A stretch of DNA of 64,000 nucleotides from an uncultured Robinsoniella sp. (GCA_900539655.1 UQCR01000004.1:1-64000); one strand, 5' to 3'. Positions 9,796 to 19,137 are shown, counted from the first letter of the stretch. Notes: generated by a model not told the origin, from the sequence alone. Numbers and translations are program-made.

Positions 9796-11067
9796 TTATT
9801 CTGCCTCCTGCTGGCTGCCCATACGGTACTGCTCTAACTTTTCCATCACCTCATCTGCCCCATTGCCCAGAACCAGATCCGGTATTAAATGGTAACCCCG
9901 GTATTCCGTCATGTCCACGGAAGGTGGATCTTCCGCGCAGAGGTGCGCCGCCTGTGCTATTACCGACTTGACAAACGGGTCTGTTACCGCTACATTCCGG
10001 TTAGCCGGAATATAACCGTCCGCTAAATGGATGGACTGGATCTCCACACTTGTATATTCTCTGAGAATCTCTATTGCCGCCTCAATATTTTTACTGTTTT
10101 TAGGAATAAATAATGCATTATCTCCGGAATGGTTGGCATCCGTATCCCCAATCCGGGGCCATGGCACAACCACTGCTTCTATTCCACGCTTCCCGGCCTC
10201 TCTGGCAGTCGCCTGTGCTCCGGTTCCGATCTCCGTGATCATGGCTGTTTCCCCTCTCATAAATCCGGCCTTTATTTCATCTACCCGGGCAGTAACCGCC
10301 TGTTCACCGGGATACATATATCCTTTGTCATATAAAGACTTAATTGCCTGTAATGTTTCCCTTGATTCTTCCCCATCGAGAGGAAGGCTTCCCTTTGTAT
10401 ACTGTTCGTAAGTGCCATTGCTCAAAGTGGCTGAAAGCATACCGTTTCGGTAAAGCCAGCCGCCATGCCCCATATCACCGGCATTGGAAAATGGGTAAAC
10501 CCCCAGCTTCTTAATCTTCTCACAGGCCTTTTCAAATTCTTCATAGGTCCAGGATTCCGGTATGGTTACCTTTGCCCTGTTTAAAAGCTCTTTATTTGCA
10601 AGGATAACCGGAAAATTTGATTCCCAGGGCACCGCCAGGATCTTACCGTTGACACATGCCTGCTCCAGGGCACTGGGGCGAAATTGTGCCTTCCAATCCG
10701 GGTCTGCATCCAGATAAGGCTTTAAATCCAGTGCCATATCCTCTAACAAAACAATTCTGTTCATTTCAAAATTGTAGATATCACATGGCTTTCCTGAAAT
10801 GATTTCCCTTCTTACGATTTTCTCCTGATTCTGCCAGTCCACCGGAAGTGTTTCTATGGTATATTTATTCCGGAATTTTTCCTGCAATTTAGACATCATA
10901 CGTTCACTGGATGTATATTCCTGTACTCTGCCATAAAAACGTATTTCCTTATTACTTGCTTCCTTGCTTTCTTTCGCCTCCTGCCGATGCAGTACCCCCC
11001 AGTTTCCAAGCATCATGGCTGCAACAAACACTGATATTGCCAGTATCATTACTTTGCTCTTTTTCAT
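9796..11067 (-). CDS. Extracellular solute-binding protein (family 1) in a kinase operon
   Basis: 423 residues. It has family-1 sugar-binding features: AVPWESNFPVILANKELL, SWTYEEFEKACEKIK, and FMRGETAMI in the C-lobe. The N-terminus is a hydrophobic segment (MILAISVFVAAMMLGNWGV) but has no lipobox cysteine. Unlike most Gram-positive transport binding proteins it is probably held by an uncleaved signal anchor. It lies 32 bp behind a YesM kinase, with no permease or ATPase gene nearby. I infer a ligand-sensing partner of the kinase rather than a transporter part, as known for some binding-protein/kinase/regulator trios. The ligand is unknown but probably a sugar or oligosaccharide. Confidence 0.87.
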   Translation of the reverse strand: MKKSKVMILAISVFVAAMMLGNWGVLHRQEAKESKEASNKEIRFYGRVQEYTSSERMMSKLQEKFRNKYTIETLPVDWQNQEKIVRREIISGKPCDIYNFEMNRIVLLEDMALDLKPYLDADPDWKAQFRPSALEQACVNGKILAVPWESNFPVILANKELLNRAKVTIPESWTYEEFEKACEKIKKLGVYPFSNAGDMGHGGWLYRNGMLSATLSNGTYEQYTKGSLPLDGEESRETLQAIKSLYDKGYMYPGEQAVTARVDEIKAGFMRGETAMITEIGTGAQATAREAGKRGIEAVVVPWPRIGDTDANHSGDNALFIPKNSKNIEAAIEILREYTSVEIQSIHLADGYIPANRNVAVTDPFVKSVIAQAAHLCAEDPPSVDMTEYRGYHLIPDLVLGNGADEVMEKLEQYRMGSQQEAE

Positions 11068-11098
11068 GATTTCATCACTCCGAATCCATTATTACCAC

Positions 11099-11124
11099 AC
11101 TAGAGCCTGTCTGAAAATTGCTCT
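11099..11124 (+). repeat. Dispersed-repeat core at the kinase gene end
   Basis: TAGAGCCTGTCTGAAAATTGC resembles the core of the element at 13872 (AGAGCGTGTTTGAAAATTGC). Read on the minus strand it encodes the last residues EQFSDRL and the stop of the histidine kinase. The element may therefore have supplied that C-terminus. Confidence 0.5.
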
Positions 11125-12854
11125 AAGTACATTCTAACCTCCACCCGGGTTCCCACATTCTCCCTGGAATAAAAACGGATACCGCAGTCATTCCCATATT
11201 TCATTTTCAGCCTTTCGTCTATGTTCTTCAGTGCAAATACATTTTCACTCTCTTTCTCATCTTTTAAATATCGGTTAATCTCCCCGGCGTCGGTTCCAAT
11301 CCCGTCATCCTCCACGGTGTATAACAATAGCTGACTATCTTTTTGTACCTCTACCCATATATTGCCGCCTCCCACTTTCTTTTCCAGTCCGTGAACAAAC
11401 GCATTTTCTACCAATGGCTGCAGAATCAGTTTCTGTACCCTGCAAGTTTCCAGTTCCTGCTCCACCTGGATAGATACCCTTATCCTTTCTCCAAATCTGT
11501 TTTTCTGAATCAGAAGATAACTCTGTAAGTGTTCCACTTCCTGCTTAACCGTCACCATCTCATTTCCCCGGTTCAGTGCATGGCGGAAGACATCCGACAA
11601 TGCTTCTACCTGCCGGGCAATTTCATCATAGTGTTCAACAACTGCCATCCACCTGATAGAATCCAGGGTATTGTACAAAAAATGCGGATTGATCTGGCTC
11701 TGCATATATTTCAGCTCGATTTCTTTACGCTTAATTTCATTTTTATACTGGGTCTCAATCAGATTGTGGATATAGGCAACCATTTTTGTAAGATTCCTGT
11801 TTAAGATTCCGATCTCATTCTCACTGTCGTCATAAATTCCGATTTCAAACCGATCTCCAGTAAATTCTTCTGTTTCCCTGGAAAGCTGCTGAATTGGCTG
11901 AATCATTGTTTTTTTCTGTACATTATAAAAAGCCAGCCCGAATATCAGCGCCAAAAGCATACAAATCAGCACCGTATAATATACCGCATTGCTATTTTGC
12001 AGAATCTCCCGGGGATCATCCACTTTTACAATCCTCCATCCTGCCGAATCGATATTATAATAAGATACAATGGCATCTCCTGTCCTTAAATACCCTGCAT
12101 TCCCTTCGGAAAGCGCCCCATATCCAAGCTCCGTATACGCCATGCCCAAACATCCATCTTCAGAGGATGACAGTATTCTGCCATCCTGGTCAACGATAAA
12201 GAGTCTGCTTTTTTTAGAAAGGATTCCGCTGTACTGTTCCTTAAGAAAGGCTTCATCAACGGTTATCCTTTCATAGGCTATGATTTCCATGGTATTTATA
12301 TCATTTACCGCCCTCAGCAGATACAGTTTCTCATAAGGTGCATTATAACTGATGGTTTCCCCTTCGTGCAGAGTTGTCCACATCGGCAGACCGCCCAATT
12401 CTTTTAATCTGGGTATCAGCTGTTCATCTTCTCTCAGCACATAATCCCCAATCTGTAAAACTACTTCCCCTGGCTTAAATATGGACATGCCTTTTATATT
12501 TCTGCGGGACTCCATTTCCATCCGCATCTGGTAAGATAAATCTACCTTGCGTTTTTCCAGCTCTTCTGTCTGCCCTTTTATACCATACATGCGGATGATC
12601 TGCTGGATGTTTTCGTCTGCAGCCATATTCAGGGATACGTTCTCCACATCACTGATAAAGCTTTCCAGCCCTGCCTTCGTCTGCTTTAATATTTCCAGAT
12701 TAATATCACATGCCTTGGTATTCAGGCTGCTGCGAAGCTGAAATGTCACTATCATAAATAGAAGCAGCAAGGGAATCATCTGAAAAATCATAAGACTGCA
12801 TATAAACTTCTGGCTGATCCCCAGATTCTTCCACTTATTTTTTAAGCTGCTCAT
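11100..12854 (-). CDS. YesM-type sensor histidine kinase
   Basis: 584 residues. TM1 is at about 17-40 (FICSLMIFQMIPLLLLFMIV), an extracellular sensor region at 41-288, TM2 at about 290-312 (TVLICMLLALIFGLAFY), then HAMP. The His_kinase domain has the phospho-acceptor His in QSQINPHFLYNTLDS. The ATPase domain has the N-box LILQPLVENAFVHGLE and a DDGIGTD G-box. Its ATG overlaps the stop of the upstream regulator (ATGA), which shows translational coupling. The C-terminal EQFSDRL coincides with a dispersed-repeat core. The probable signal is a carbohydrate, sensed alone or through the neighbouring binding protein. Confidence 0.93.
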   Translation of the reverse strand: MSSLKNKWKNLGISQKFICSLMIFQMIPLLLLFMIVTFQLRSSLNTKACDINLEILKQTKAGLESFISDVENVSLNMAADENIQQIIRMYGIKGQTEELEKRKVDLSYQMRMEMESRRNIKGMSIFKPGEVVLQIGDYVLREDEQLIPRLKELGGLPMWTTLHEGETISYNAPYEKLYLLRAVNDINTMEIIAYERITVDEAFLKEQYSGILSKKSRLFIVDQDGRILSSSEDGCLGMAYTELGYGALSEGNAGYLRTGDAIVSYYNIDSAGWRIVKVDDPREILQNSNAVYYTVLICMLLALIFGLAFYNVQKKTMIQPIQQLSRETEEFTGDRFEIGIYDDSENEIGILNRNLTKMVAYIHNLIETQYKNEIKRKEIELKYMQSQINPHFLYNTLDSIRWMAVVEHYDEIARQVEALSDVFRHALNRGNEMVTVKQEVEHLQSYLLIQKNRFGERIRVSIQVEQELETCRVQKLILQPLVENAFVHGLEKKVGGGNIWVEVQKDSQLLLYTVEDDGIGTDAGEINRYLKDEKESENVFALKNIDERLKMKYGNDCGIRFYSRENVGTRVEVRMYLEQFSDRL

Positions 12855-14503
12855 AATCTTCCTTTTTTCTTTCGGTATTCTGTAGCGGAACAGCCTTCCA
12901 GTTTCCTGAATACAGCCGAAAAATATTTTTCATCCCGGAATCCCACCTTCCTGGCTATTTCCGCATTTAAATCTGCCGTAGTTTCCATCCTCTTTTTTGC
13001 TTCTTCCACCCGGTATTTATTCAGATATTCCGTGAAGGAAATGCCCATTTCCTTTTTGAACAGATAGCTGAAGTAATTCTTTGATTTATTTACATAGGTT
13101 GAAATAGAATCTACCGTAATTTCTTCACTGTAGTGCATACTAATGTAGGATAATGCCGTAATCACCATACGGTTGTGGTGTTCTCCCTGATTACCGGACA
13201 CACCTGTCAAAATCAGATAATAAAAGCTCAATACCCATTCCTGGTACTGGTCCAGGGTCAATAAATCGGGTATCCCAAGAATACTCCGCTTGTTTTTCTC
13301 CAGCACTGATTCAACGTCCATGCCGCTGCTTTTAAGCGTTTGAAATAATAACTGCACAAGATTCATGCACGTCCCTTTCACGATGTCGTAGGAGGCTATT
13401 TTTAAATCTTTCATGTCATCAAACTGTTTTTTAATATCCTTTTCAGCCTCCTCATAACGGAATCCTGCGATGCACAGGCGCAGATGTGCTGTCTGGTTCA
13501 TGGAGAACATGGGCTCATTTTTAATGCTTGCATCCACCCGGTCGATTAATACGCCGCCTCCCAGATACAACCGGTGATCCAGAAGCGCTGCCCCCTCCAT
13601 TGCCCCAAGGCGCAGCTTCCCCAAAGATGTGATTCCTGACACACCTGCGGATATTCCAACGTTTCCGGTCCCTCCTGCTTTATGCAATTCACTGTTTATT
13701 CTGCGTAGTATTTTGCCCATCTGCATAATCACCTGATCCCTGGACCTGCAGATATCCATAAAAGTAAACCAGACCAGTTTCTTTCCCCAGCATAACAAAT
13801 AGTTATCTTCTTTTGGTCCGCTCTTACTCAAAAGCTCTTCACTGACATAATTAACACAGGCGGAATCTGCCTTAGAGCGTGTTTGAAAATTGCTTTCTGA
13901 CAGATGTGCGTCACAGTTTGTGATAGATTTGTCCCGGATGAAGGGCGAAGCATTCCTGCTGTCAAAATCGAAAACCATACAGAGTATCTTATGATCTGCC
14001 TTATGTCCCGTATATTCTTCCAGCAGCCTTTCATAGTCACCGCTCCCGGGATAATCCACATCAAAATAAGCTTCCAGGCTTTGCTCAATTTTTACCTTTC
14101 TCTGCTTCTCCTCATCCTGTACCCTTACTTCAATCTTTTCCATGATCGATTGAATCAGTGCCGTAAGTTCACTGATTTTAATAGGCTTTAACAAATACTC
14201 CGCTACCCCGATATTAATTGCTTTTTTTGCGTATTCAAACTCAGAATATCCACTTAATATGACCACATGGATTTCTGGATTTATTTTTTTTGCAAATTCA
14301 GCCAGTTCAAGGCCTGTCATTCCAGGCATACGGATGTCTGTAATCAGGATCTGTATCTTCTCCCTTTCTAAAATCCTTATTGCACCTGGGGAATCTTCTG
14401 CCGTTAACACTCCGGTTATTCCGTAATCTTTCCATGGTATCCCTATTTCAATCCCTCTTCGTATCTGCATTTCATCATCAACGATTAATAATTGTACTTC
14501 TAT
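12851..14503 (-). CDS. YesN-type response regulator with a non-canonical (ATA) start
   Basis: The first in-frame ATG is at 14470, but it lies after the acidic pocket. Codons upstream of it encode EVQLLIVDDE, the canonical receiver start, and the frame is closed by TGA at 14510-14512. No ATG, GTG or TTG exists between. The best initiation point is ATA at 14503, 10 nt after GGGAG. The ATG at 14470 has no ribosome binding site and would remove Asp9 and Asp10. From 14503 the product is 550 residues: receiver with ITDIRMPGMTG, a middle region holding an in-frame repeat insertion (plus-strand 13872-13957), and a C-terminal AraC domain (SISTYVNKSKNYFSYLFKK). It is the first gene of the regulator-kinase-binding protein operon. 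A start-codon mutation, a one-base frameshift near 14504-14506, or genuine AUA initiation are the alternatives. Confidence 0.85.
   Translation of the reverse strand: MEVQLLIVDDEMQIRRGIEIGIPWKDYGITGVLTAEDSPGAIRILEREKIQILITDIRMPGMTGLELAEFAKKINPEIHVVILSGYSEFEYAKKAINIGVAEYLLKPIKISELTALIQSIMEKIEVRVQDEEKQRKVKIEQSLEAYFDVDYPGSGDYERLLEEYTGHKADHKILCMVFDFDSRNASPFIRDKSITNCDAHLSESNFQTRSKADSACVNYVSEELLSKSGPKEDNYLLCWGKKLVWFTFMDICRSRDQVIMQMGKILRRINSELHKAGGTGNVGISAGVSGITSLGKLRLGAMEGAALLDHRLYLGGGVLIDRVDASIKNEPMFSMNQTAHLRLCIAGFRYEEAEKDIKKQFDDMKDLKIASYDIVKGTCMNLVQLLFQTLKSSGMDVESVLEKNKRSILGIPDLLTLDQYQEWVLSFYYLILTGVSGNQGEHHNRMVITALSYISMHYSEEITVDSISTYVNKSKNYFSYLFKKEMGISFTEYLNKYRVEEAKKRMETTADLNAEIARKVGFRDEKYFSAVFRKLEGCSATEYRKKKGRL
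13872..13957 (+). repeat. Dispersed short repeat inserted in frame within the regulator gene
   Basis: Plus-strand core AGAGCGTGTTTGAAAATTGC followed by TTTCTGACAGATGTGCG and CACAGTTTGTGATAGATTT. A clearly related copy lies on the minus strand at 38981-39038 in the GH78 leader, and shorter cores occur at 11099, 46338 and 53851. Within the regulator it adds about 28 residues (roughly RNASPFIRDK to SNFQTRS) without breaking the frame. The flanking protein resumes normally. No transposase is present. A non-autonomous mobile repeat is inferred. Confidence 0.6.
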
Positions 14504-14556
14504 GGCCTTTCATCTCCCGACCTGAATTTTTCTGGCATCAGCCAGCATCTGACTTC

Positions 14557-14585
14557 ATTTTATCATGTATCGCACTATGTAACAA
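14557..14585 (-). promoter_or_regulatory. Promoter of the regulator-kinase operon
   Basis: On the minus strand TTGTTA (14580-14585) and TAAAAT (14557-14562) are separated by exactly 17 bp. The transcript would start near 14550, leaving a leader of about 45 nt. The leader contains the small hairpin CTGGC-TGAT-GCCAG (14532-14545) and the GGGAG site at 14514-14518. This shows that the lost or non-canonical start lies in a transcribed gene rather than in silent DNA. Confidence 0.6.
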
Positions 14586-14591
14586 TCGAAA

Positions 14592-14640
14592 AAGGACTAC
14601 CGCATATAAAAAGACAGGCTTCTTATATACAATAGTCCTT
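14592..14640 (-). terminator. Hairpin downstream of the C39-like peptidase gene
   Basis: Outer stem AAGGACTA (14592-14599) pairs with TAGTCCTT (14633-14640), and an inner AT-rich stem GCATATAA/TTATATAC extends it. The minus strand then reads TTTTTCGATTG, so it can end transcription of the peptidase gene. Confidence 0.6.
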
Positions 14641-14654
14641 ACTTACCAAATTCC

Positions 14655-15605
14655 TTATTTAATCACTACTGCCATCTTGTCCATTTGTTTGAAATGCCTT
14701 TCAAATGAACTGATATCATACGTTTCTACTTCCCGTAACGGATCACATACTGTAACTGTTTCATTGTTTAAATCGAAACCGCTTAATACCATACAATGCT
14801 CATTACCCGGCCAGCGAAGAAGCTTGCCGTCAATTTCCCATTCATCTGTATATTCGATATCCACATCAATGTTCATAGATCCCCAGATAATAACCGGATT
14901 TCCGGCACGTATCTCATCAAATAAATCTTCCAGATCCGTTCCGCTGACATCATATGCCCGCTTTGCACTGTTCTGCTCCGTCAGGTATTTATTTGCCGTT
15001 CTGACAATAACCGGTGCAAAACATCCATAGGAATCCTCATCTCTTGGGTTACCAAGAAATGCATCTTCATAGCTGTTGACACCCGGTCTGCCTTTCGTGA
15101 GATAGTTGTCCGCAAGATCCTCTTTATCTACTTCATAGCCTTCATAATTAAGAGCCATCGTCAGGGATGTAATCTCACACCCTGTCGGCAATTCCGGCAG
15201 CTGGCTGACCGGTTCTACATAGAGCATTTCTGATTCCGTCTTCGAAACTGCCAAATCTGAACTGCTGCTTTCTGTCTCTGATTCACTTTCCGATACCTTT
15301 TCCGTAGCAATCGTATTATAATTACTGGATACCGGTGCGCTTCCTGCTGTCTGCTCATTTGACGTAGAAGTAATATCCTTATCCTGATTTGTCCCTGCCT
15401 GGAGGCTGCTTTGTTTTTCTGCTCCTGCATTCGTTTCCGTTGTTCCTAATGTGACATTTTCCTGATATTTTCCGTGATTCTCACTCTCTCCTGTCCCACG
15501 AGCGTATATCATCACCAGGCAGCCACTGAACAGTAAAACCTCTGCTCCAATGACAAGGGCAATCTTAGTAAGCTTTTTGGTAATTTTACTTTTTTTCTTC
15601 ATCAT
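14655..15605 (-). CDS. Membrane-anchored C39-like cysteine peptidase domain protein
   Basis: 316 residues. A basic N-terminus and one hydrophobic segment (IALVIGAEVLLFSGCLVMIYA) anchor or export it. A Ser/Thr/Glu-rich linker follows at about 35-125. The C-terminal domain is of the Peptidase_C39_2 type: LPTGCEITSLTMALNY holds the catalytic Cys, GNEHCMVLSGFD the His, and VCDPLREVETYD the Asp. Proteins of this type are usually single secreted enzymes of unknown substrate in Firmicutes. It stands alone between two unrelated operons. Confidence 0.88.
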   Translation of the reverse strand: MMKKKSKITKKLTKIALVIGAEVLLFSGCLVMIYARGTGESENHGKYQENVTLGTTETNAGAEKQSSLQAGTNQDKDITSTSNEQTAGSAPVSSNYNTIATEKVSESESETESSSSDLAVSKTESEMLYVEPVSQLPELPTGCEITSLTMALNYEGYEVDKEDLADNYLTKGRPGVNSYEDAFLGNPRDEDSYGCFAPVIVRTANKYLTEQNSAKRAYDVSGTDLEDLFDEIRAGNPVIIWGSMNIDVDIEYTDEWEIDGKLLRWPGNEHCMVLSGFDLNNETVTVCDPLREVETYDISSFERHFKQMDKMAVVIK

Positions 15606-15687
15606 AATTCCTATAATACCACATATTTCAAAAATGTGGTATCTATTTTTGTAAAAAAAGTATGAACATTTGTGATATCAAACCTTT

Positions 15688-17949
15688 TTACAATTTCCAG
15701 ATCTCCTCATTATACTGCTTGATCGTCCTGTCAGATGAAAAATAACCAGCTTCACTGATATTCACCAGCATCTTCTTCGCCCAGGCCATTCTGTCTTCAT
15801 AATCTGCGAACGCTTTATCCTTTGTCTCAATATAATCATTGATATCCAGAAGTGTCATGAACCAGTCTTTTCCAATCAGTTCCTGATGAAGCCTGCTTAA
15901 ATTTTCTTCGCAGCCTATAGCAAGCATTTCTTTGCTCACGATGAAGTCCACCATTTTTTTGATAGCAGCATCGGAATTATAAATATCTTTGGATACATAA
16001 TCGGCTTTCTCATAATGGGCAATGACTTCCTCACTTGATTTTCCGAAAATATAAATATTCTCATCTCCAACCAGCTGGTGGATCTCAACATTCGCCCCGT
16101 CCTCGGTACCAAGGGTTACGGCTCCGTTCAGCATAAATTTCATATTTCCGGTTCCGCTTGCTTCTTTGGATGCAAGAGAAATCTGCTCAGATACATCACA
16201 GGCTGGAATCAGTTTCGACGCTTTGGATACATTATAGTTTTCCACCATTACCACGTTTAAGTATGGTCGAACGCTGGCATCCCTGGAAATCATTTCCTGG
16301 AGGCACAAAATCAGATGAATAATATCCTTTGCAATGACATAAGCCGGAGCTGCTTTTGCGCCAAATATCATGGTAATCGGCCTCTTTGGAAGTTTACCGC
16401 CTTTAATTTCCAGATACTTATGGATAATATAAAGTGCATTCATCTGCTGCCTTTTGTATTCATGCAGTCGTTTGATCTGAATATCATAGATAGAATTTTC
16501 ATCAATTTCTATCCCTTGAGTTTCTTTCAGATATTCTTTTAATGCAGCTTTATCTTTGTTTTTAATATCCAGAAGGCTTTTTAAAACTTTTTCATCATCC
16601 GCATATTTTCGAAGATCTTTCAGACAGTCAGCATTTTCTTTAAAACCATTTCCAATCAATCTGCTTATGAACTCCGTTAGTTCCGGATTGCAGTGCATCA
16701 GCCAGCGGCGAAAGGTAATGCCATTCGTCTTATTATTGAATTTTTCAGGATATATGTCATAGAATGGCTTTAGTTCAGATTCTTTTAAAATCTGTGTGTG
16801 GAGAGCGGCAACCCCATTCACACTGAAACCATAGTGAATATCCATGTGTGCCATATGAATGCGGTTATCTTTGTCAATAATCGCTACCTTTTCATCTTTA
16901 TACTTTTCTTTGACTCTCCTGTCCAGTTCGTCGATAATCGGCAGCAGATGGGGTACTGCTTTTTCCAGATAGTATCTCGGCCATTTCTCCAGCGCCTCTG
17001 CAAGAATTGTGTGATTGGTATATGCACAGGTCTTGCTGACGATGCTGACTGCTTCTTCCATGGAGATTCCTTCCTCTGTTAACAGACGGATTAATTCAGG
17101 GATCACCATAGAAGGGTGTGTATCATTAATCTGTACTACCGCATGTTTGTATAAATCACGAAGGCTGTATCCGTTTTCTTTGCATTCCCGGATGATAAGC
17201 TGTGCCCCATTGCTCACCATAAAATACTGCTGGTAAATGCGGAGCAGCTGTCCCTTTTCATCACTGTCATCGGGATACAGAAATAACGTCAGGTTGTGGA
17301 GGATATCATTCTTATCAAAATGAATTCCCTCATCCACAATGGATTCATCCACAATGTCAATATCGAATAAATGCAGTTTATTTGCATGGTTATGATATCC
17401 GGTTACATCAATATCATACAGGCTTGAGATTAATTTGAATCCTTTAAAAGGTACCTCAAAATGAGTATCCGTCTTTGTCAGCCAGCTGTCTTTTGTAATC
17501 CAGGGATTTGTAAGTTCTTTCTGTTTATTATTTTCAAAAATCTGACGGAACAGGCCATAGTGATAATTCAATCCGATTCCATCTCCATTTAAGCCAAGGG
17601 TCGCAATAGAATCCAAAAAACAGGCAGCCAGTCTGCCCAGTCCGCCATTTCCAAGTGATGGCTCTAATTCTATTTCTTCAATCTGTGTCAGGTCTTTTTT
17701 ATTTTTGCAAAGAATCTCTTTAACCTCATCATATAATCCCAGATTAATCAGATTATTGGACAAAAGCTTTCCGATTAAAAATTCTGCTGATATATAATAA
17801 AGCTTCTTTTCCCCACTGTTTTTACCTGATTTTTTTATGTGATTCTTCGTAAGCTGTAAGAGTCCAAGATAAATTTGTTCATCAGAGCATTCTGCAATTG
17901 TCTTATTAAATTTTTCTTCCAGGTATCCGTTTAATTCTTTTTCTAACAT
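15688..17949 (-). CDS. glgP: Glycogen/alpha-glucan phosphorylase
   Basis: 753 residues, the short form usual in Clostridia. It releases glucose-1-phosphate from alpha-1,4-glucans in the cytoplasm with pyridoxal phosphate as cofactor. The PLP-lysine signature [20 protein letters not shown] is present near residue 600, as are [19 protein letters not shown] and the HTQIL and KRLHEYKRQ motifs. The start has a CAGGAGGTAATAGA ribosome binding site. It is divergent from a LacI-type repressor gene, and two palindromes in the shared gap overlap its promoter region, so repression by that protein is likely. Confidence 0.96.
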   Translation of the reverse strand: MLEKELNGYLEEKFNKTIAECSDEQIYLGLLQLTKNHIKKSGKNSGEKKLYYISAEFLIGKLLSNNLINLGLYDEVKEILCKNKKDLTQIEEIELEPSLGNGGLGRLAACFLDSIATLGLNGDGIGLNYHYGLFRQIFENNKQKELTNPWITKDSWLTKTDTHFEVPFKGFKLISSLYDIDVTGYHNHANKLHLFDIDIVDESIVDEGIHFDKNDILHNLTLFLYPDDSDEKGQLLRIYQQYFMVSNGAQLIIRECKENGYSLRDLYKHAVVQINDTHPSMVIPELIRLLTEEGISMEEAVSIVSKTCAYTNHTILAEALEKWPRYYLEKAVPHLLPIIDELDRRVKEKYKDEKVAIIDKDNRIHMAHMDIHYGFSVNGVAALHTQILKESELKPFYDIYPEKFNNKTNGITFRRWLMHCNPELTEFISRLIGNGFKENADCLKDLRKYADDEKVLKSLLDIKNKDKAALKEYLKETQGIEIDENSIYDIQIKRLHEYKRQQMNALYIIHKYLEIKGGKLPKRPITMIFGAKAAPAYVIAKDIIHLILCLQEMISRDASVRPYLNVVMVENYNVSKASKLIPACDVSEQISLASKEASGTGNMKFMLNGAVTLGTEDGANVEIHQLVGDENIYIFGKSSEEVIAHYEKADYVSKDIYNSDAAIKKMVDFIVSKEMLAIGCEENLSRLHQELIGKDWFMTLLDINDYIETKDKAFADYEDRMAWAKKMLVNISEAGYFSSDRTIKQYNEEIWKL

Positions 17950-17998
17950 TCTATTACCTCCTGATTTATAAATGGCTCTTGAAATTTATGTTTTATAT

Positions 17999-18016
17999 TT
18001 TCGAAACTTTTCGAAA
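17999..18016. promoter_or_regulatory. Tandem palindromic operator between glgP and the LacI gene
   Basis: The palindrome TTTCGAAA occurs at 17999-18006 and again at 18009-18016, a 10-bp period that places both copies on one face of the helix. It lies in the gap between glgP and the divergent LacI-type regulator, just before a TATAAA -10 for glgP. LacI-family operators are palindromes with a central CG, which fits. Confidence 0.6.
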
Positions 18017-18023
18017 CTTTTCA

Positions 18024-18052
18024 TTGCCATATTATCATTTTTATGGTATATT
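18024..18052 (+). promoter_or_regulatory. Promoter of the LacI-type regulator
   Basis: TTGCCA (18024-18029) and TATATT (18047-18052) are 17 bp apart. The TTTCGAAA pair lies directly upstream, so one operator could control both divergent genes. Confidence 0.55.
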
Positions 18053-18123
18053 GTCAATATAAATTTCGGACTGACAGGCAGCATGGCGGAAATGCTGCCG
18101 TCAGCTTACTTGGAGGAAATCTT

Positions 18124-19137
18124 ATGGCGACAATTAAAGATATAGCAAAAAAATTAGGCATTTCTCCTGCCACCGTTTCCAAAGGGCTGAACGGAGCAAG
18201 CGACATCAGTGAAAAAATGCGGCAATCTGTCCTGGATGCAGCAGTGGAACTGGGATATAAACCGAAGTCCCTGCAAGGCAAAGTCATGCGCAGAATCTGT
18301 ATTATGGTTGAAGATATGAATTATGAAAATGTAGATCAGTTTGGTTATGAGATTATCTCCGGATTTGAGCAGGCAGCTGTCCGCAATGATTATGAGGTCA
18401 CGATTGTTCCCACCAACCTTTCTATGCAGACCAGGGAAAAATATGACACTTTCATGTTGAAAAACGGATATTCGGGAGCATTTCTTCTGGGCTTCCGGCT
18501 TCATGATGACTATTTAAAACAATTAAACCATACGAAAGTACCAACGGCACTTTTAGATAATTACATTGAAGACAATCCCTGGGTGGGATATGTGGGAACC
18601 GATAATTTTGAAGGCATGAAAGGCGTAGTGAACCATCTCGCCTCCAAAGGGCACAAACGGATTGCCATGCTCTGCGGTAATCAGGATTCCATGATTACGG
18701 AGCGCCGTCTGAATGCATACAAACATTTTCTGTGGGTAAATAAAATAGATCTGGATTTAGACTTGATTGCTTATGGTGATTACCATGTAGACTGTGCTCC
18801 CCTTTATGTTCCTCATTTTCTGGAAAAAGGAGCAACTGCGATTATCTGCGCCAGTGATTTTATTGCCTCCGGCGTGATCAAACAGCTCTATAAGATGGGC
18901 AGAAAGGTACCGGAGGACATCAGCGTGACCGGATATGATGACCTCCCCCTTGCCCGGTATCTGACACCGGCATTGACAACCGTACGCCAAAACCGGGTAG
19001 ACCTTGGTAAAAGTGCATTTATTCTTGTGGACAGCCTGATCAAAGGGGTTCCCATCAGCCGCATTGAGATGCGTCCCGCCTTTGTCGAGCGTGATTCCAC
19101 CGCTTGTAGCGCTCTAGAGACGGTAACAGTGATTTAA
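18124..19137 (+). CDS. LacI-family transcriptional regulator
   Basis: 337 residues from ATG 18124, chosen because CTTGGAGGAAATCTT precedes it and the protein then starts directly with the helix-turn-helix (ATIKDIAKKLGISPATVSKG). The hinge helix and a periplasmic-binding-protein-like sensor domain follow (HKRIAMLCG, ICASDFIASGVIKQLYKMG, ITGYDDLPLARYLTP-like end). An upstream in-frame start at 18043 lacks these features. It probably represses glgP. Its 3' end overlaps thiD convergently by 24 bp. Confidence 0.92.
   Translation: MATIKDIAKKLGISPATVSKGLNGASDISEKMRQSVLDAAVELGYKPKSLQGKVMRRICIMVEDMNYENVDQFGYEIISGFEQAAVRNDYEVTIVPTNLSMQTREKYDTFMLKNGYSGAFLLGFRLHDDYLKQLNHTKVPTALLDNYIEDNPWVGYVGTDNFEGMKGVVNHLASKGHKRIAMLCGNQDSMITERRLNAYKHFLWVNKIDLDLDLIAYGDYHVDCAPLYVPHFLEKGATAIICASDFIASGVIKQLYKMGRKVPEDISVTGYDDLPLARYLTPALTTVRQNRVDLGKSAFILVDSLIKGVPISRIEMRPAFVERDSTACSALETVTVI

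Noticed and set aside
14380..15030. A 216-codon plus-strand open frame spanning the regulator start and the C39-like peptidase
   Set aside because: It crosses two convincing minus-strand genes and a terminator and gives low-complexity protein.
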